Made by a program: the position numbers and the translations under genes. Positions 45,189 to 55,803 of a stretch of 64,000 nt of DNA are shown here, one piece after another. The number at the start of each line of letters is the position of its first letter. Positions within the stretch are counted from its first letter, which is position 1. The notes beneath the pieces were generated by a model. The model did not search any database. It was not told the origin of the DNA and worked only from the letters and a program-made list of their open reading frames with translations. The stretch lies in NCBI GenBank assembly GCA_026984035.1, contig JALSSW010000148.1, positions 1 through 64,000 on the forward strand, read 5' to 3'. The stretch comes from Planctomycetota bacterium (lineage in GTDB: Bacteria > Planctomycetota > UBA1135 > GCA-002748355).

Positions 45189-46868
45189 ATGGAACGAAGA
45201 CTTCTTCTGTTTTGCGTTCTCGTGATTGCAACAGCCACCTCCTCGCTGGATTCCCAGGGGACCAAACGGAAGCAAGGAACGCATGTTTTAGAACTGTCTG
45301 AGACCCAAAAAATCCGACATGTTTTGAGTCGTTTTGCTTTTGGGCCGACTCCAGGGCTCGTCGAACGAGTGCGTCGTCAAGGTCTGGATGCATGGTTCGA
45401 AGACCAATTGAATCAAAAGGGAAAGAGCCCGAAGATCCTCCAAGATCGGCTTGCGGATTTGGACACTTGGGGGCGTTCTGCCGGGGATATTTTGTTGGAG
45501 TTGCAGCGGGTTCGGGAGGATATCGGACCCGATCCCAAACAAAAAGATCGTGCTCGTCTGAATCGAGCCCGAAACCTAAGCCGAAACCAGCTAAAGGATG
45601 CTGTCCTTTTCCAAGCGATCTACTCGGGGAACCAGGTAATTGAAACGGCCACTGACTTTTTCCGAAACCATTTCAATGTGTCGGTCAACAAGGGAAGCGT
45701 TCGCTACTATGCGACAGAATACGAGCGGGACGTCCTCCGAAAGGGGGCTCTGGGGAATTTTGCTTGGCTCCTCGAGCACAGCGCCAAGAGTCCCGCCATG
45801 TTGTTCTATTTGGATAACTATCTCTCCAGGCGCCCTCCCTCCAAGCAAGAGCTCAAAGGGATTGGGCGTCGAGTCCGAAGAAAAACAAAATCCAAGAAAC
45901 GGGCGGAGGAAGAGGTTGAGATCGCAAAACAACGAGGCCTGAATGAAAACTATGGACGTGAGTTGTTGGAATTGCATACCCTCGGTGTCGATCATTACTA
46001 CCGTCAAAAGGACGTGATCGAGGTTGCCAAGGCTTTGACCGGCTGGACCATCCATCGGGATCGAAAAAAGAACACGATTTCATTCTCGTTCCGGCCGGAC
46101 ATGCACATCCAGGGAGCGAAAACCTTTTTGGGCAAGGTGATTCCGGAAAACAAAAAGAATCCGATTCGTGAAGGGGAGATGGTCCTTGAAAGGCTCGTTC
46201 GCCATAAGGGGACTGCGCATTTTCTCGCTTGGAAGTTGTGCCGATGGTTTATAAACGACAACCCATCAGAAAGCTGCGTACAAAGAATCGCCAAGGTTTT
46301 TCAGAAGACACGAGGAGACATGAAGGCGGTTTTTCGGGCCATCTATCACGATTCCGAATTTTGGAGTCCCGAAAACTTCCAAGCCAAGTTTAAGCGGCCC
46401 TTCGAGTTTGTGGTGAGTGCTCTTCGTGTGACTGGGGCTGAAGTTCGTTCCACTCGTGCTTTACACCGTGCTCTGGCTCTTCTTAGCGAACCCATTTACG
46501 AGTGCGAAGACCCCACTGGGTACTATGATCAAGCTGAGGCATGGAATGATCCGGGGGTTTTGGCCGTGCGTTGGTCCTTTGCGATGAAATTGGCTACGAA
46601 TAAAATCCCCGGGGTACGGATCCCGGATTCGTTTTATGCGGATTTGCATCCCTCCATCCCTCAAGTGTGGAAGGACCAACTCGCCAGAAAAATGCTCCCT
46701 GCAGGTATTGGGGAAAAAACCGACGCCATTTTGGATGACATCATCAAAAAGGTGGTCAAGAAGTATAAAGGCGGAAAGGTTGGCCGAAGAAGGAAGCCCC
46801 TCAAAAAAGTTCTCGCTCCTCTTCTTGTGGGGCTCCTTCTCGGCTCCCCGGAATTTCAAAAGCAATGA
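45189..46868 (+). CDS. DUF1800 family protein, exported
   Basis: A signal peptide (residues 1-22) precedes a 559-residue protein with the DUF1800 signatures HVLSRFAFGPTPG near the start, NENYGRELLELHTLGV near residue 255 and EVAKALTGWT shortly after, then DPTGYYDQAEAWNDPG in the C-terminal half. DUF1800 proteins nearly always sit beside DUF1501, as here, and are expanded in planctomycetes and related bacteria; their function is unknown, though a role in the envelope or a haem/cytochrome-linked export unit has been guessed. ATG 45189 is chosen (TTG 45186 would merely add one residue). It overlaps the DUF1501 gene by four bases. Confidence 0.9.
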   Translation: MERRLLLFCVLVIATATSSLDSQGTKRKQGTHVLELSETQKIRHVLSRFAFGPTPGLVERVRRQGLDAWFEDQLNQKGKSPKILQDRLADLDTWGRSAGDILLELQRVREDIGPDPKQKDRARLNRARNLSRNQLKDAVLFQAIYSGNQVIETATDFFRNHFNVSVNKGSVRYYATEYERDVLRKGALGNFAWLLEHSAKSPAMLFYLDNYLSRRPPSKQELKGIGRRVRRKTKSKKRAEEEVEIAKQRGLNENYGRELLELHTLGVDHYYRQKDVIEVAKALTGWTIHRDRKKNTISFSFRPDMHIQGAKTFLGKVIPENKKNPIREGEMVLERLVRHKGTAHFLAWKLCRWFINDNPSESCVQRIAKVFQKTRGDMKAVFRAIYHDSEFWSPENFQAKFKRPFEFVVSALRVTGAEVRSTRALHRALALLSEPIYECEDPTGYYDQAEAWNDPGVLAVRWSFAMKLATNKIPGVRIPDSFYADLHPSIPQVWKDQLARKMLPAGIGEKTDAILDDIIKKVVKKYKGGKVGRRRKPLKKVLAPLLVGLLLGSPEFQKQ

Positions 46869-48178
46869 GAGATCCCATCATGAATCATCGAATGGATCGA
46901 CGTTCTTTCCTCCGACGTACAGGCTCCGCTGCACTTGCGTTGGGTTTTCCTGTTCCTTTGCGCCATGGCCTTTCGACCTTGGAGCGAAGCGGAAAAAAAC
47001 CTCCGATCCTTGTCGTGATCTTCCTTCGTGGGGGACAGGATGCTGTCAATACAGTCATCCCCTATACCGAACCTCATTACGAAGAGTTCCGCCCCACCAT
47101 CCATATCCCTGTCAAAGGGGATCAGGGAGAGCGAACTGTCCTTAAACTCACAGCTGACTTGGGGCTGCATCCAGGGCTCGCCTCCTTTCTTCCTCTGTGG
47201 AAGGCGAAGCGTTTTGCTCCCGTGGTGGCGGTCGGGTCGCCCCACCCGACTCGAAGTCACTTTGATGCGCAGGACTTTATGGAACATGCTGCTCCAGGAC
47301 TCCGAACTGTACGCAGTGGTTGGCTAAATAGGTATCTTGCCTTGACGGCCGACCGAAACGGAAAGGACTCTCATTTGCGGGCTTTGGCTATGCAGGGCCT
47401 CTTGCCACGTTCTCTTCGGGGTGAGTATCCAGTGTTTGCTGTTCCCAGAGGTTTGGATGGAAAAACAGGCAAGGTTCTTGACCTCTTCGGCGAGCTTTAT
47501 GGGGCGGATGACAAGGGAATGGGACAGGAAATGAGCGAGGGGATGGGGGGCCGCAGAGGGAAGGAAGGCGCCCCGGAGGATCCCGTTGTCGCTGCTGGAC
47601 GGACCACGATCGAAGCCCTTCGACGTTTTCAAGAACTCCAAAAAAGGACTCCCAAGTCCAAGGTCAAATATCCCCGAGGGCCTCTTTCTTCCAAGCTGCA
47701 GGGCATCGCAAAGGTGATCCGTGCGGGTGAAGCCTTGGAAGTGGCTTGTGCTGACTGGAACGGTTGGGATCATCATGCGCAGGAGGGGAGTTTGGATGGC
47801 AAAATGGACCGAATGCATCAGGAGGTTTCGGGGTCCATCCACGCTTTCCTTCAGGATCTGGGCGAAGATGCTAGGCGGACGGTGGTCTTGACGATGACGG
47901 AATTTGGAAGAACCGTTCGTGAAAATGGGAATTCCGGGACGGACCATGGTCATGGAGGGACCATGTTTTTGGCTGGGGGCCCAGTGAAAGGAGGGAAAAT
48001 CTATGGGAAGTGGCCAGGAATCGATCCCATGTCCCTTTACCAGGGGCGGGATCTTGCCGTTACAACTGATTTCCGAGATGTGATGGCGGAAGTTCTGCAA
48101 AAGCATATGGGATTGCGAAGGATTCCGAAGGATTTCTTCCCAGACTACCGGCCTGGCAAAGCTCTTGGCCTTCTGTAA
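46865..48178 (+). CDS. DUF1501 family protein, Tat-exported
   Basis: The start is followed by a twin-arginine signal (DRRSFLRRTGSAAL), so the folded protein is exported. The body belongs to DUF1501, of the alkaline-phosphatase/sulfatase superfamily: FLRGGQDAVNTVIP, WDHHAQEG, TEFGRTVRENGNSGTDHGHGG and a final FRDVMAEVLQKHMG are conserved. These proteins keep the superfamily fold but the metal ligands are not certain. It is translationally coupled to the DUF1800 gene, indicating a two-protein unit. Confidence 0.92.
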   Translation: MRDPIMNHRMDRRSFLRRTGSAALALGFPVPLRHGLSTLERSGKKPPILVVIFLRGGQDAVNTVIPYTEPHYEEFRPTIHIPVKGDQGERTVLKLTADLGLHPGLASFLPLWKAKRFAPVVAVGSPHPTRSHFDAQDFMEHAAPGLRTVRSGWLNRYLALTADRNGKDSHLRALAMQGLLPRSLRGEYPVFAVPRGLDGKTGKVLDLFGELYGADDKGMGQEMSEGMGGRRGKEGAPEDPVVAAGRTTIEALRRFQELQKRTPKSKVKYPRGPLSSKLQGIAKVIRAGEALEVACADWNGWDHHAQEGSLDGKMDRMHQEVSGSIHAFLQDLGEDARRTVVLTMTEFGRTVRENGNSGTDHGHGGTMFLAGGPVKGGKIYGKWPGIDPMSLYQGRDLAVTTDFRDVMAEVLQKHMGLRRIPKDFFPDYRPGKALGLL

Positions 48179-48226
48179 AAACCGGGTAGGGGTTTTCACT
48201 GAGGATTTGGGTAAGATCTCGAGTCT

Positions 48227-49891
48227 ATGAAGATTCTACTCCCGAGTATTTTCGCCTGTTCTTTTGTCTCCCTTCCCCTTTTGGGGTTCTCTGCCTTTCC
48301 CCAGGGTGGGCAGGATCGTCCTCATTGGAAAGACCAGGGGGACACTCTGATCGTTGCCGTATCAGGTGATGCGGACGGTTTTCTCCCCATTGTAAATGAA
48401 CAGGCCACCGCGGGCGCAATCATGAGCCTCATTATGCCCGCTCCCACAGACTCTGCCTTTGATGGGAAGATCATTACCCTTCCGTCGGCCGCAAAAAGCT
48501 GGGAATGGGATAAAACCCACACAAAGTTGACCTACCATTTTCGCAAGGATCTTAAATGGACTGATGGGCAAGCCCTAACAGCCGAGGACATGGCCTTTGC
48601 TTATAAGCTTTATGGGGACCCCGAAGTTGCGAGCCCGCGCCAATCTTATCTTGAGCGGATGGACCCCAAAAAACCCTTTGAGTTGCTCGGCCCCTATACA
48701 ATTCGATTTAATTTTTTGTGGCCTTACAACGAACAAACCATGATGGCCCACGCTGGACTCAGTTTGGTTCCGAAACATATCCTCGAGAAGGCCGACAAAA
48801 AACGACTCCTTTACCATCCTCTTCACACAACAAAACCGATCGGCCACGGCCCTTTTCGTCTTCTCAAATGGGTGCATAACCAACGCATTGTGATCTCGCG
48901 TTGGCGGGGAGTGAAGACAACTCCTGTCCCCTATCTCAAGCGGATCATTTTTAAAATCCTTCCTGAATACCAAACCCAGCTCAAGGAACTTGAGACCGGC
49001 AAGATTGATATGATGGAGACCGTGCAGGAAAAGGATTTAGCGAGAGTCAGTTCATGGAAAAATGTCAAGGTCTACAAAAGGGGTTTCCGTTTCTTTGACT
49101 ATCTTGCCTGGAATCTGAAAAACCCTCTTTTCAAAGAACGGAGGGTGCGTCGAGCCTTGACCATGGCGATCAACATCGACGGCTTGATCAAGGCTCTTTT
49201 GAGTTTTGACGGGAAGGTCTACGGGACCAAAGCGTATTCCACGTTTACCCCGGAACTCAGGGAGTTCTATGACCCCCATTTTCAATTCCTTCCCTTCGAT
49301 CCCAAAAAAGCCAAAACGGAGTTGGCGGCCATGGGTTGGAAAGACAGTGACGGGGATGGAGTTTTGGACAAGGATGGGAAGAAATTCGAGTTCACCCTCG
49401 TTACCAATAGTGGGAACCCCCGCCGAGCGGACGCTGTGCAAATCATTCAACAGGATTTGGCTAAGATCGGGGTCAAGGCCAACCTGGAGTCCCGCGAACC
49501 TGTGACCTTTTTTGCCGATCTCCGAAAGAAAAATTTTGAAGCAGCCCTTGCCGGATGGTCCGCCGGTCTTTTTCCGGATCCTTCGGATATTTGGCAGACT
49601 CCAGATGCCGAACACCCCAGATTGTTCAATTTCACAAGCTACAGCAATCCCGAAGCGGATAAGCTGATTGATGCAGGTTTGCACACAGCAAATCCAGCAA
49701 AAGAAGCCCGCATCTGGCGCAAGCTCCTCAAAATCATTTACGAAGACCAGCCCTATACCTTCTTATATTGGAAGTCCTCCCATTTTGCAGTTCACAAGCG
49801 GTTTCGAGGAATTCAACCGAATGTCCTCAGTGTCCTTTATAGGGTCTGGGATTGGTGGGTTCCCAAGGCGGAACACAAGGTTAAGTATTGA
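48227..49891 (+). CDS. Peptide-type ABC transporter solute-binding protein (family 5)
   Basis: A signal peptide (residues 1-26) precedes a 554-residue family 5 binding protein: YHFRKDLKWTDGQALTAEDMAFAYKLY near residue 108, FKERRVRRALTMAINIDGLIKA near 305 and ADKLIDAG late. It captures oligopeptides or similar polar solutes outside the inner membrane and delivers them to the permeases encoded downstream. The family also includes nickel and sugar-peptide binders, so peptide is only the likeliest ligand. It heads a five-gene transporter; the first permease begins 64 bases on. Confidence 0.92.
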   Translation: MKILLPSIFACSFVSLPLLGFSAFPQGGQDRPHWKDQGDTLIVAVSGDADGFLPIVNEQATAGAIMSLIMPAPTDSAFDGKIITLPSAAKSWEWDKTHTKLTYHFRKDLKWTDGQALTAEDMAFAYKLYGDPEVASPRQSYLERMDPKKPFELLGPYTIRFNFLWPYNEQTMMAHAGLSLVPKHILEKADKKRLLYHPLHTTKPIGHGPFRLLKWVHNQRIVISRWRGVKTTPVPYLKRIIFKILPEYQTQLKELETGKIDMMETVQEKDLARVSSWKNVKVYKRGFRFFDYLAWNLKNPLFKERRVRRALTMAINIDGLIKALLSFDGKVYGTKAYSTFTPELREFYDPHFQFLPFDPKKAKTELAAMGWKDSDGDGVLDKDGKKFEFTLVTNSGNPRRADAVQIIQQDLAKIGVKANLESREPVTFFADLRKKNFEAALAGWSAGLFPDPSDIWQTPDAEHPRLFNFTSYSNPEADKLIDAGLHTANPAKEARIWRKLLKIIYEDQPYTFLYWKSSHFAVHKRFRGIQPNVLSVLYRVWDWWVPKAEHKVKY

Positions 49892-49955
49892 GTTCATGAG
49901 GTCTTACGGCCGGCAATCACCTTGGCTTGATCAACGCTGAAGAGGAGACGCTCGT

Positions 49956-50975
49956 TTGTTTGCCTATATTCTTCGGAGAGTCTTGACCAGCATTCCCCTA
50001 CTGTTCTTACTCGCGACTCTTCTTTTCATCCTCATTCATCTCGTTCCCGGAGACCCTTCGGATCTCCACATTGGAGATCGTTTTTCTCCCGAGTATGTTG
50101 AGCAAATCAAAAAGAACATGGGTTTGGATCAACCCGTCATCGTTCAATATGGGAAATGGCTCCGCAATGTAGCCCTCTTTGATTTTGGTGAATCTTTTGC
50201 CAACAATCGGACTGTTTCGTCCCGGGTCCTCGAGGCGCTTCCGAATACCCTGCTCCTTTCCACGATCTCTCTTGTCCTGATTTTTGGTCTTGGAGTGTTG
50301 ATGGGGATCATCTCGGCCGTTCGCCAGTATCATCTCAGCGACTTTATTCTTACCTTGGTCTCCCTCTTTTTGTATTCCATGCCATCCTTTTGGTTGGCTT
50401 TGATGATGATCCTTCTCAGCGCCCATTTCATGCCATCTTGGCCTCTTTCGGGGATGGTTGGGGAGGAAATTATTGGGAAGCTGGCGGCGATTCAGGAGGC
50501 CAAGGAATTTGGGGAACCGCTGACCGTTCACCTTTCCAATTGGGAGATTCTTCTGGATCGAGCTCGACATTTGGTGATGCCTGCCTTTGCCCTCGGGATT
50601 GCCGGGGCTGCTGGAGTTGCACGCTTTACGCGTTCTTCCATGCTGGAGATCATTCGGCAGGATTTTATCCGCACTGCTCGGGCCAAGGGCGTCCCCGGAC
50701 GCATGGTGATTATGAAGCATGCATTGCGAAATGGATTAATCCCAGTGATTACTTTGCTTGGGCTTTACTTACCCTTTCTTGTCTCGGGGGCGGTTCTGAT
50801 CGAATCCATTTTTGCCTGGCCGGGGATGGGAAGGCTCATTGTCACCGCGATCAACCAGCGGGATTATCCTGTCATCATGGCCACGAGCCTCCTCTTGGCC
50901 TTCTTGGTTGTCATCGGCAATTTGTTGGCCGATATCCTTTACGCGGTCGTAGACCCGAGGATTCGCTATGACTGA
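49956..50975 (+). CDS. Peptide ABC transporter permease (DppB/OppB type)
   Basis: The 339-residue membrane protein has six helices and the binding-protein-dependent permease EAA loop (RTARAKGVPGRMVIMKHALRNGL near residue 235). The N-terminus FAYILRRVLTSIPLLF is typical of DppB. TTG 49956 is supported by AGAGGAG eight bases before. It ends inside the next gene (8-base overlap). Confidence 0.93.
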   Translation: MFAYILRRVLTSIPLLFLLATLLFILIHLVPGDPSDLHIGDRFSPEYVEQIKKNMGLDQPVIVQYGKWLRNVALFDFGESFANNRTVSSRVLEALPNTLLLSTISLVLIFGLGVLMGIISAVRQYHLSDFILTLVSLFLYSMPSFWLALMMILLSAHFMPSWPLSGMVGEEIIGKLAAIQEAKEFGEPLTVHLSNWEILLDRARHLVMPAFALGIAGAAGVARFTRSSMLEIIRQDFIRTARAKGVPGRMVIMKHALRNGLIPVITLLGLYLPFLVSGAVLIESIFAWPGMGRLIVTAINQRDYPVIMATSLLLAFLVVIGNLLADILYAVVDPRIRYD

Positions 50976-52347
50976 GTCCTCCTCCGAAACCCCCACCTTC
51001 TTACTTCGGGATTTACCAGGATTGGGGCAATTGCTCAGGGGACCTCATTGGGTGGGCCTCGGGCTCCTGCTTGCCTTCCTTCTTCCCTTTGGGATCCTGA
51101 CCTTCGTTCCTTCCAGAGTCCTTGGGACTTTTAACTCCCTGCACCTATGGGGGAAGGGACTGTTGTTCCTTTTCTTGCTCTTAGGCCTGATGGGGATCTG
51201 GTGGAAAAAAGTTGGCATCATCCTCTTTTCCAGTGGCATTGCCTTTTTACTTGCCTTCCTCCTTTTTGGGCAGCAGTGGTTTTCACTCTACTTTCTAGTG
51301 CTCTCTCCCCTTCTTGTTTGGCGCTTTGGCAAACCCCGCAAGGAAGGACCGAGGCATGGAAAGAGTCAATGGGTCCTCCTGAGCGAACGGTTTCTTCGCT
51401 CCAACCTGGCCCAGATCGGTTTATTCGGAGTGATGTTCTTCTATTTGATCACCTTTTTCGGTCCTTTCCTTTGGCCCATGGATCCGCTTTTGCAAGTGGA
51501 TGCAGGGAACCTCAAGCTGGTTGGGCCGGGAACGCATGGATACCTCTTCGGCTCGGATCAATTCTCTCGAGACATCCTTTCCAGATTGATTGCCGGGGCT
51601 TGGATCAGCATGACCATCGGCCTTTTTGCGGTGGGGCTTTCGATCAGTTTGGGCTTCTTTTTTGGTTTGATGGCAGGGTTTTTTGGTGGCTGGGTTGAGT
51701 TTGTGGTAATGCGCTTGGTGGACCTCCTTCTTGGGATTCCCCGCCTGGTTCTTTTATTGGTTGTCGTTGCCTTCTTCAAAGATTCGGTTCCTTCTCAGTA
51801 CCGCATGCATCTCATTGTGGTGATCCTCGGATTGACCGGTTGGATGGGGACAAGTCGCTTGGTCCGCGGTGAGGTTCTGACCATTAAGGAACGGGATTTT
51901 GTACAAGCCGGGCGGGCGCTGGGTTTTTCCAACCTTCGCCTGATGGTAAAGCACATTGCCCCCAACTGCCTGGCCCCCGTCATCGTTTCCGCCGCCTTGG
52001 GGATCGGAGGAACTATCCTGGTTGAAGCTGCACTCTCCTTCTTGGGGCTTGGGGTTCCTCCTCCGACTCCCTCTTGGGGAAGTATGGTAGCTGATGGAAA
52101 AGAGTATTTGACCAAAGCTTGGTGGATCTCGACTTTGTCAGGTTTCACCATTGTTGCGGCGGTTGTTTCTTTCAATCTCCTTGGAGACGGGATTCGGGAT
52201 GCCTTGGACCCGAGACTGGCGAGCAAACGATTGAATCGCAAGCAGATGGATCTTGCGATGAAGCGGGCCGCAGAAAAAGAACGGTCAGAAAAGGAACAAG
52301 ACGCTTTGATGGAGAGTCCTTCAGAGCTGCAAAAAGGAGCTTCATGA
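50968..52347 (+). CDS. Peptide ABC transporter permease (DppC/OppC type) with N-terminal helical extension
   Basis: At 459 residues this is about 150 longer than usual DppC. The extra N-terminal block (residues 1-135) contains about four additional hydrophobic helices (near 25-45, 60-78, 82-100 and 102-118) and a basic linker, before the normal core starts ([14 protein letters not shown] near 148). The core holds [15 protein letters not shown] and the EAA loop [22 protein letters not shown] charged Lys/Glu tail follows. It overlaps dppB by eight bases and the ATPase gene by four. Confidence 0.9.
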   Translation: MTESSSETPTFLLRDLPGLGQLLRGPHWVGLGLLLAFLLPFGILTFVPSRVLGTFNSLHLWGKGLLFLFLLLGLMGIWWKKVGIILFSSGIAFLLAFLLFGQQWFSLYFLVLSPLLVWRFGKPRKEGPRHGKSQWVLLSERFLRSNLAQIGLFGVMFFYLITFFGPFLWPMDPLLQVDAGNLKLVGPGTHGYLFGSDQFSRDILSRLIAGAWISMTIGLFAVGLSISLGFFFGLMAGFFGGWVEFVVMRLVDLLLGIPRLVLLLVVVAFFKDSVPSQYRMHLIVVILGLTGWMGTSRLVRGEVLTIKERDFVQAGRALGFSNLRLMVKHIAPNCLAPVIVSAALGIGGTILVEAALSFLGLGVPPPTPSWGSMVADGKEYLTKAWWISTLSGFTIVAAVVSFNLLGDGIRDALDPRLASKRLNRKQMDLAMKRAAEKERSEKEQDALMESPSELQKGAS

Positions 52348-53384
52348 TGGAAGAGGAAAAACCGACAAGGGTCGGCCCTGGATCTACCCTTCAAAGGAAG
52401 GGGCCGATATTGGAGGTGAGAAATCTCCAAACTTGGTTCTTTACTGAAGACGGGGTCGCCAAAGCCGTGGATGATGTTTCATACTCGATCCAATCGGGGA
52501 AAATTCTTGCGGTGGTGGGGGAGTCGGGTTGTGGGAAATCCGTGACTGCGCTTTCCATCATGCGGCTGATTCCTGATCCCCCTGGCAAAATTGTTGGAGG
52601 AAAAATCTTCTTTGAAGGCAAAGACCTCGCGACTCTCAGTGAAACCGAAATGAGGAGGGTCCGTGGGAATGAGATCTCAATGATTTTCCAGGAGCCCATG
52701 ACCTCCCTTAATCCGGTGTTTACCGTCGGGGATCAGATCATGGAAGCCATCCTCTTGCATCGAGGAGTGAAAAAGGCCCAGGCCCGTGAAATTGCCATTG
52801 AGATGCTGGACCGGGTGGGGATCCCCTCTCCGGCATCAAGGATCGATGAGTATCCCCACCAAATGTCGGGAGGGATGCGGCAAAGGGTGATGATTGCGAT
52901 GGCTCTTTCTTGTGAACCGAGCCTTTTGATTGCGGATGAACCGACCACGGCCCTTGATGTGACGATCCAAGCTCAGATTTTGGATCTGATCCGTGGCTTG
53001 CAAAAAACCATGGGGATGTCCGTCCTTTTGATTACGCATGATTTAGGGGTCGTAGCGGAGATGGCGGATGATGTGGTGGTCATGTATGCCGGCAAAATCG
53101 TCGAAACAGGGGACGTGCGGACCTTGTTCAAAAACTATATCCACCCATATACAGAGGGACTCTTTGGGAGTTTGCCAAGCATTGGGGCGCCCCATCAGCG
53201 ACTCAAGACCATCCAAGGAAATGTCCCTCCTCCCTATGATTTTCCGAGTGGTTGTCACTTTAGGGATCGCTGTCCCATCGCGGAGCCTCGTTGCGGTCAG
53301 GAGGAACCTCCTTTGATCGAAGTTTCCCCCGGCCACCAAGTTGCCTGTCACCTTCGAACTTCTGTTCCCCTGGAGGCACGATGA
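52344..53384 (+). CDS. Peptide ABC transporter ATP-binding protein (DppD/OppD type)
   Basis: A 346-residue ABC ATPase: Walker A GESGCGKS at 59-66, signature MSGGMRQR, Walker B LLIADEPT and the H-loop LITHDLG. The C-terminal oligopeptide/dipeptide region has four Cys ([15 protein letters not shown] and ACHL), which in OppD-type proteins have been seen to bind an iron-sulfur cluster. ATG 52344 overlaps the permease stop, with AGGAG directly upstream. It partners the next ATPase to power the permeases. Confidence 0.95.
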   Translation: MMEEEKPTRVGPGSTLQRKGPILEVRNLQTWFFTEDGVAKAVDDVSYSIQSGKILAVVGESGCGKSVTALSIMRLIPDPPGKIVGGKIFFEGKDLATLSETEMRRVRGNEISMIFQEPMTSLNPVFTVGDQIMEAILLHRGVKKAQAREIAIEMLDRVGIPSPASRIDEYPHQMSGGMRQRVMIAMALSCEPSLLIADEPTTALDVTIQAQILDLIRGLQKTMGMSVLLITHDLGVVAEMADDVVVMYAGKIVETGDVRTLFKNYIHPYTEGLFGSLPSIGAPHQRLKTIQGNVPPPYDFPSGCHFRDRCPIAEPRCGQEEPPLIEVSPGHQVACHLRTSVPLEAR

Positions 53385-54418
53385 GCCAGAATGCACACGA
53401 AGATCTCCCTCTTTTGCGGGTTCGGAATTTGCGAAAGTTTTTTCCGATCAAACGCGGGTTGTTCAGTCATACGGTCGGTCATGTACGGGCGGTGGACGGT
53501 GTGTCCTTTGACCTGAAAAAAGGTGAAACTTTGGGGCTGGTCGGCGAGTCGGGTTGCGGCAAAACTACAGCTGGGCGGACACTCCTCAAACTCCTTCCCC
53601 CGACGGATGGTGAAGTCCTTTTTAAGGGCGAATCGGTTTTTGCTCTGGGGCATGAAGGTTTGCGGCTCCTTCGGCAGAAGATGCAAATCATTTTCCAAGA
53701 TCCTTATTCCTCTCTCAATCCTCGTATGACCATTGCGAGGATTGTGGGAGAAGCTCTTCTCGTCCATAAACTTGTCCGAACGAAGGAAGAGGCTAAGGCT
53801 CGCGTTTGCAGCCTTCTCGAACGAGTGGGGCTGAGCGCCAAATACGTCAATCGCTATCCCCATGAGTTTTCTGGAGGGCAACGGCAACGCATCGGAATTG
53901 CCAGGGCCCTGGCCATGGAGCCTGAGTTTATTGTTTGTGACGAGGCTGTTTCGGCCCTTGACGTCTCTGTGCAAGCCCAAATCATCAATCTTTTGATGGA
54001 TTTGCAGGAGGAGATGGGGCTTTCCTATCTTTTTATTGCGCATGACCTCTCGGTTGTACGGCACATTTCCGATCGAATTGCAGTGATGTATCTTGGGAGG
54101 ATTGTGGAAACCGCAGTGTCAGAAGATCTTTTTGCGCAAGCTGCCCACCCCTATACAAAGGCTCTGCTCTCAGCCATTCCTGTTCCGGACCCCGATAAAA
54201 AACCTGAGCGCACTCTTCTTGAGGGGGATGTTCCGACTCCGATCCATCCACCCTCAGGTTGTCACTTTCATCCGAGATGTCCCGAAGTCATGGAGCAGTG
54301 TCGCATTGATTCTCCCCCTGATTTTGATCTGGGTAAGGGACATTGTGTTCGCTGTTGGCTCTTTGAAGGCAAAGCACCTTTGGCAAAAGATCAAGGGAGG
54401 AAGATGGAAGAGGTATGA
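53381..54418 (+). CDS. Peptide ABC transporter ATP-binding protein (DppF/OppF type)
   Basis: A 345-residue ABC ATPase with Walker [10 protein letters not shown], signature FSGGQRQR, Walker [13 protein letters not shown] and the H-loop FIAHDLSVV. It has the same C-terminal Cys pattern ([15 protein letters not shown] and CW). [19 protein letters not shown] marks the OppF branch. GGAGG lies just before ATG 53381, which overlaps the previous stop. Its own stop overlaps the M16 peptidase start, so transporter and peptidase are co-translated. Confidence 0.95.
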   Translation: MSQNAHEDLPLLRVRNLRKFFPIKRGLFSHTVGHVRAVDGVSFDLKKGETLGLVGESGCGKTTAGRTLLKLLPPTDGEVLFKGESVFALGHEGLRLLRQKMQIIFQDPYSSLNPRMTIARIVGEALLVHKLVRTKEEAKARVCSLLERVGLSAKYVNRYPHEFSGGQRQRIGIARALAMEPEFIVCDEAVSALDVSVQAQIINLLMDLQEEMGLSYLFIAHDLSVVRHISDRIAVMYLGRIVETAVSEDLFAQAAHPYTKALLSAIPVPDPDKKPERTLLEGDVPTPIHPPSGCHFHPRCPEVMEQCRIDSPPDFDLGKGHCVRCWLFEGKAPLAKDQGRKMEEV

Positions 54419-55803
54419 GCTTCGCTCTTTGCTGCCTTTGCGTGGTCTTACAGAACCTTGGTGAGCCATCCCAGAATTCCAAGCCTTCTCCTGTTCCCAA
54501 AAAGCCGGTAAATGGGATCCCTACAACCGTTCCTCTTTTTCACCTGAAGAGTCATGCGAAATTGATGCCCCGAGCTCTTCCCGGTGCTTCCGGAATGGGG
54601 GTGTTCTTGTTCATGCGCTGTGGTTATGGAGCTGACCCCAAGGGAAAAGAAGGGCTTGCTCACTTTGTTGAGCATCTTTCAATGACAGGGGAGAGCAAGG
54701 ATCGTAAGCCCGGTTGGACGATCCAAGAGTGGTTTCGAAGGCGTCCGATGGGGACCAATGCCATGACACGGAAGGCTTGGACTGTCTTTTTCTCGATTGG
54801 AAAACGGGCCAAGCTTTTGAAGGATCTTCGCTTTTTTGCTCAGCTTGCGAAGGGCAAGATTGGGTTCAGCCAGGAAGCCATGCTGCGCGAGCGTGGACGG
54901 TTGTTGTCGGAAGTGGAAAACATGACTTCGCGAATGCCTGGCGGTGTCCTCATGTGGAAGCAACGAACTCTCTTGGATCCACTTGGGCGTACGGGCATAG
55001 GAACCGTAAAGGACGTCAAGCGCCTTGCACTTAAAGACTGCGAAGCTTTTCGGGACCGTTATTACAAGCCTGAACGTGCACTGTTTGTCTTAGTCGGAGA
55101 TGTGAAGGTTGAGCAGGATCGGAGGCTCTTGGACCGCCTCCTGGGAGAGGGGGAGAAGGAACCCTTCACCGCTCCTCACTTTTCCCGCCAAGATCCTCCA
55201 ACCCCTCTCAAACCGCCCTCATGGATAGGAAAAAACCCTAGAGTCGGAGCCCCCTTTTTGAGTCTAGCCTTTCGTGCCCCAGGTCCGAAGACCAAAGAAG
55301 CCCCGGGCTTCACCCTTGCCGCTTTCTACATGATGCGAAAAGCGATGGCTTCCTTTAGGCCTCGAGGACGAGAGTTCCAGGCCTTCTTCCCACCAGCGCA
55401 GTATCCCTTTTTGGAGGATCCCACTTTGTTTTTTTTAAATCGCAGAGCAAAGAAGGGGGAAAGTTTGGAAGAACTCAAAAGGGAAATGCGGACTTGGATT
55501 GAGGCTCGGAGGAAGGATCCCATCCGCAAAAGCACGCTTTCTTTCCTGCTTCGGGGAATGGAGGTTTTCTTTTGGCCGGAGCCTCTCCGGGAATCCACCA
55601 AAGGCTTTTTGATGCGGAATCCCCGAGCCCTGTATTCTTTGGGACTCTCTACCGGGACTCTGTATCTGCATGGCTTTCGTCAGGATTTTTTCACTCGTTT
55701 GAAACAGCTGGGTCCCAAAGGCTTGAAGAAAGCCCTTGCAGAGAGTTTCAGCTTTGAACGGGCGGGGCAGGCGGCGCTTCTTCCCAGTAAACCTGGGAAA
55801 TGA
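54415..55803 (+). CDS. M16-family zinc peptidase (insulinase-like)
   Basis: The 462-residue protein has the inverted zinc motif HFVEH (HxxEH) at residues 83-87, with the third ligand Glu about 80 residues on (LLSEVENM near 166). A 'CGYGADPKGKEGLAHF' stretch precedes it, as in processing peptidases. Length fits a one-chain M16 of bacterial type, which usually act in pairs. A Cys-rich N-terminus ([10 protein letters not shown]) may be a lipoprotein-like signal, putting it at the envelope. Its start overlaps the OppF-type ATPase stop. Inference: it may trim peptides supplied to or taken by the transporter. Confidence 0.83.
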   Translation: MSFALCCLCVVLQNLGEPSQNSKPSPVPKKPVNGIPTTVPLFHLKSHAKLMPRALPGASGMGVFLFMRCGYGADPKGKEGLAHFVEHLSMTGESKDRKPGWTIQEWFRRRPMGTNAMTRKAWTVFFSIGKRAKLLKDLRFFAQLAKGKIGFSQEAMLRERGRLLSEVENMTSRMPGGVLMWKQRTLLDPLGRTGIGTVKDVKRLALKDCEAFRDRYYKPERALFVLVGDVKVEQDRRLLDRLLGEGEKEPFTAPHFSRQDPPTPLKPPSWIGKNPRVGAPFLSLAFRAPGPKTKEAPGFTLAAFYMMRKAMASFRPRGREFQAFFPPAQYPFLEDPTLFFLNRRAKKGESLEELKREMRTWIEARRKDPIRKSTLSFLLRGMEVFFWPEPLRESTKGFLMRNPRALYSLGLSTGTLYLHGFRQDFFTRLKQLGPKGLKKALAESFSFERAGQAALLPSKPGK

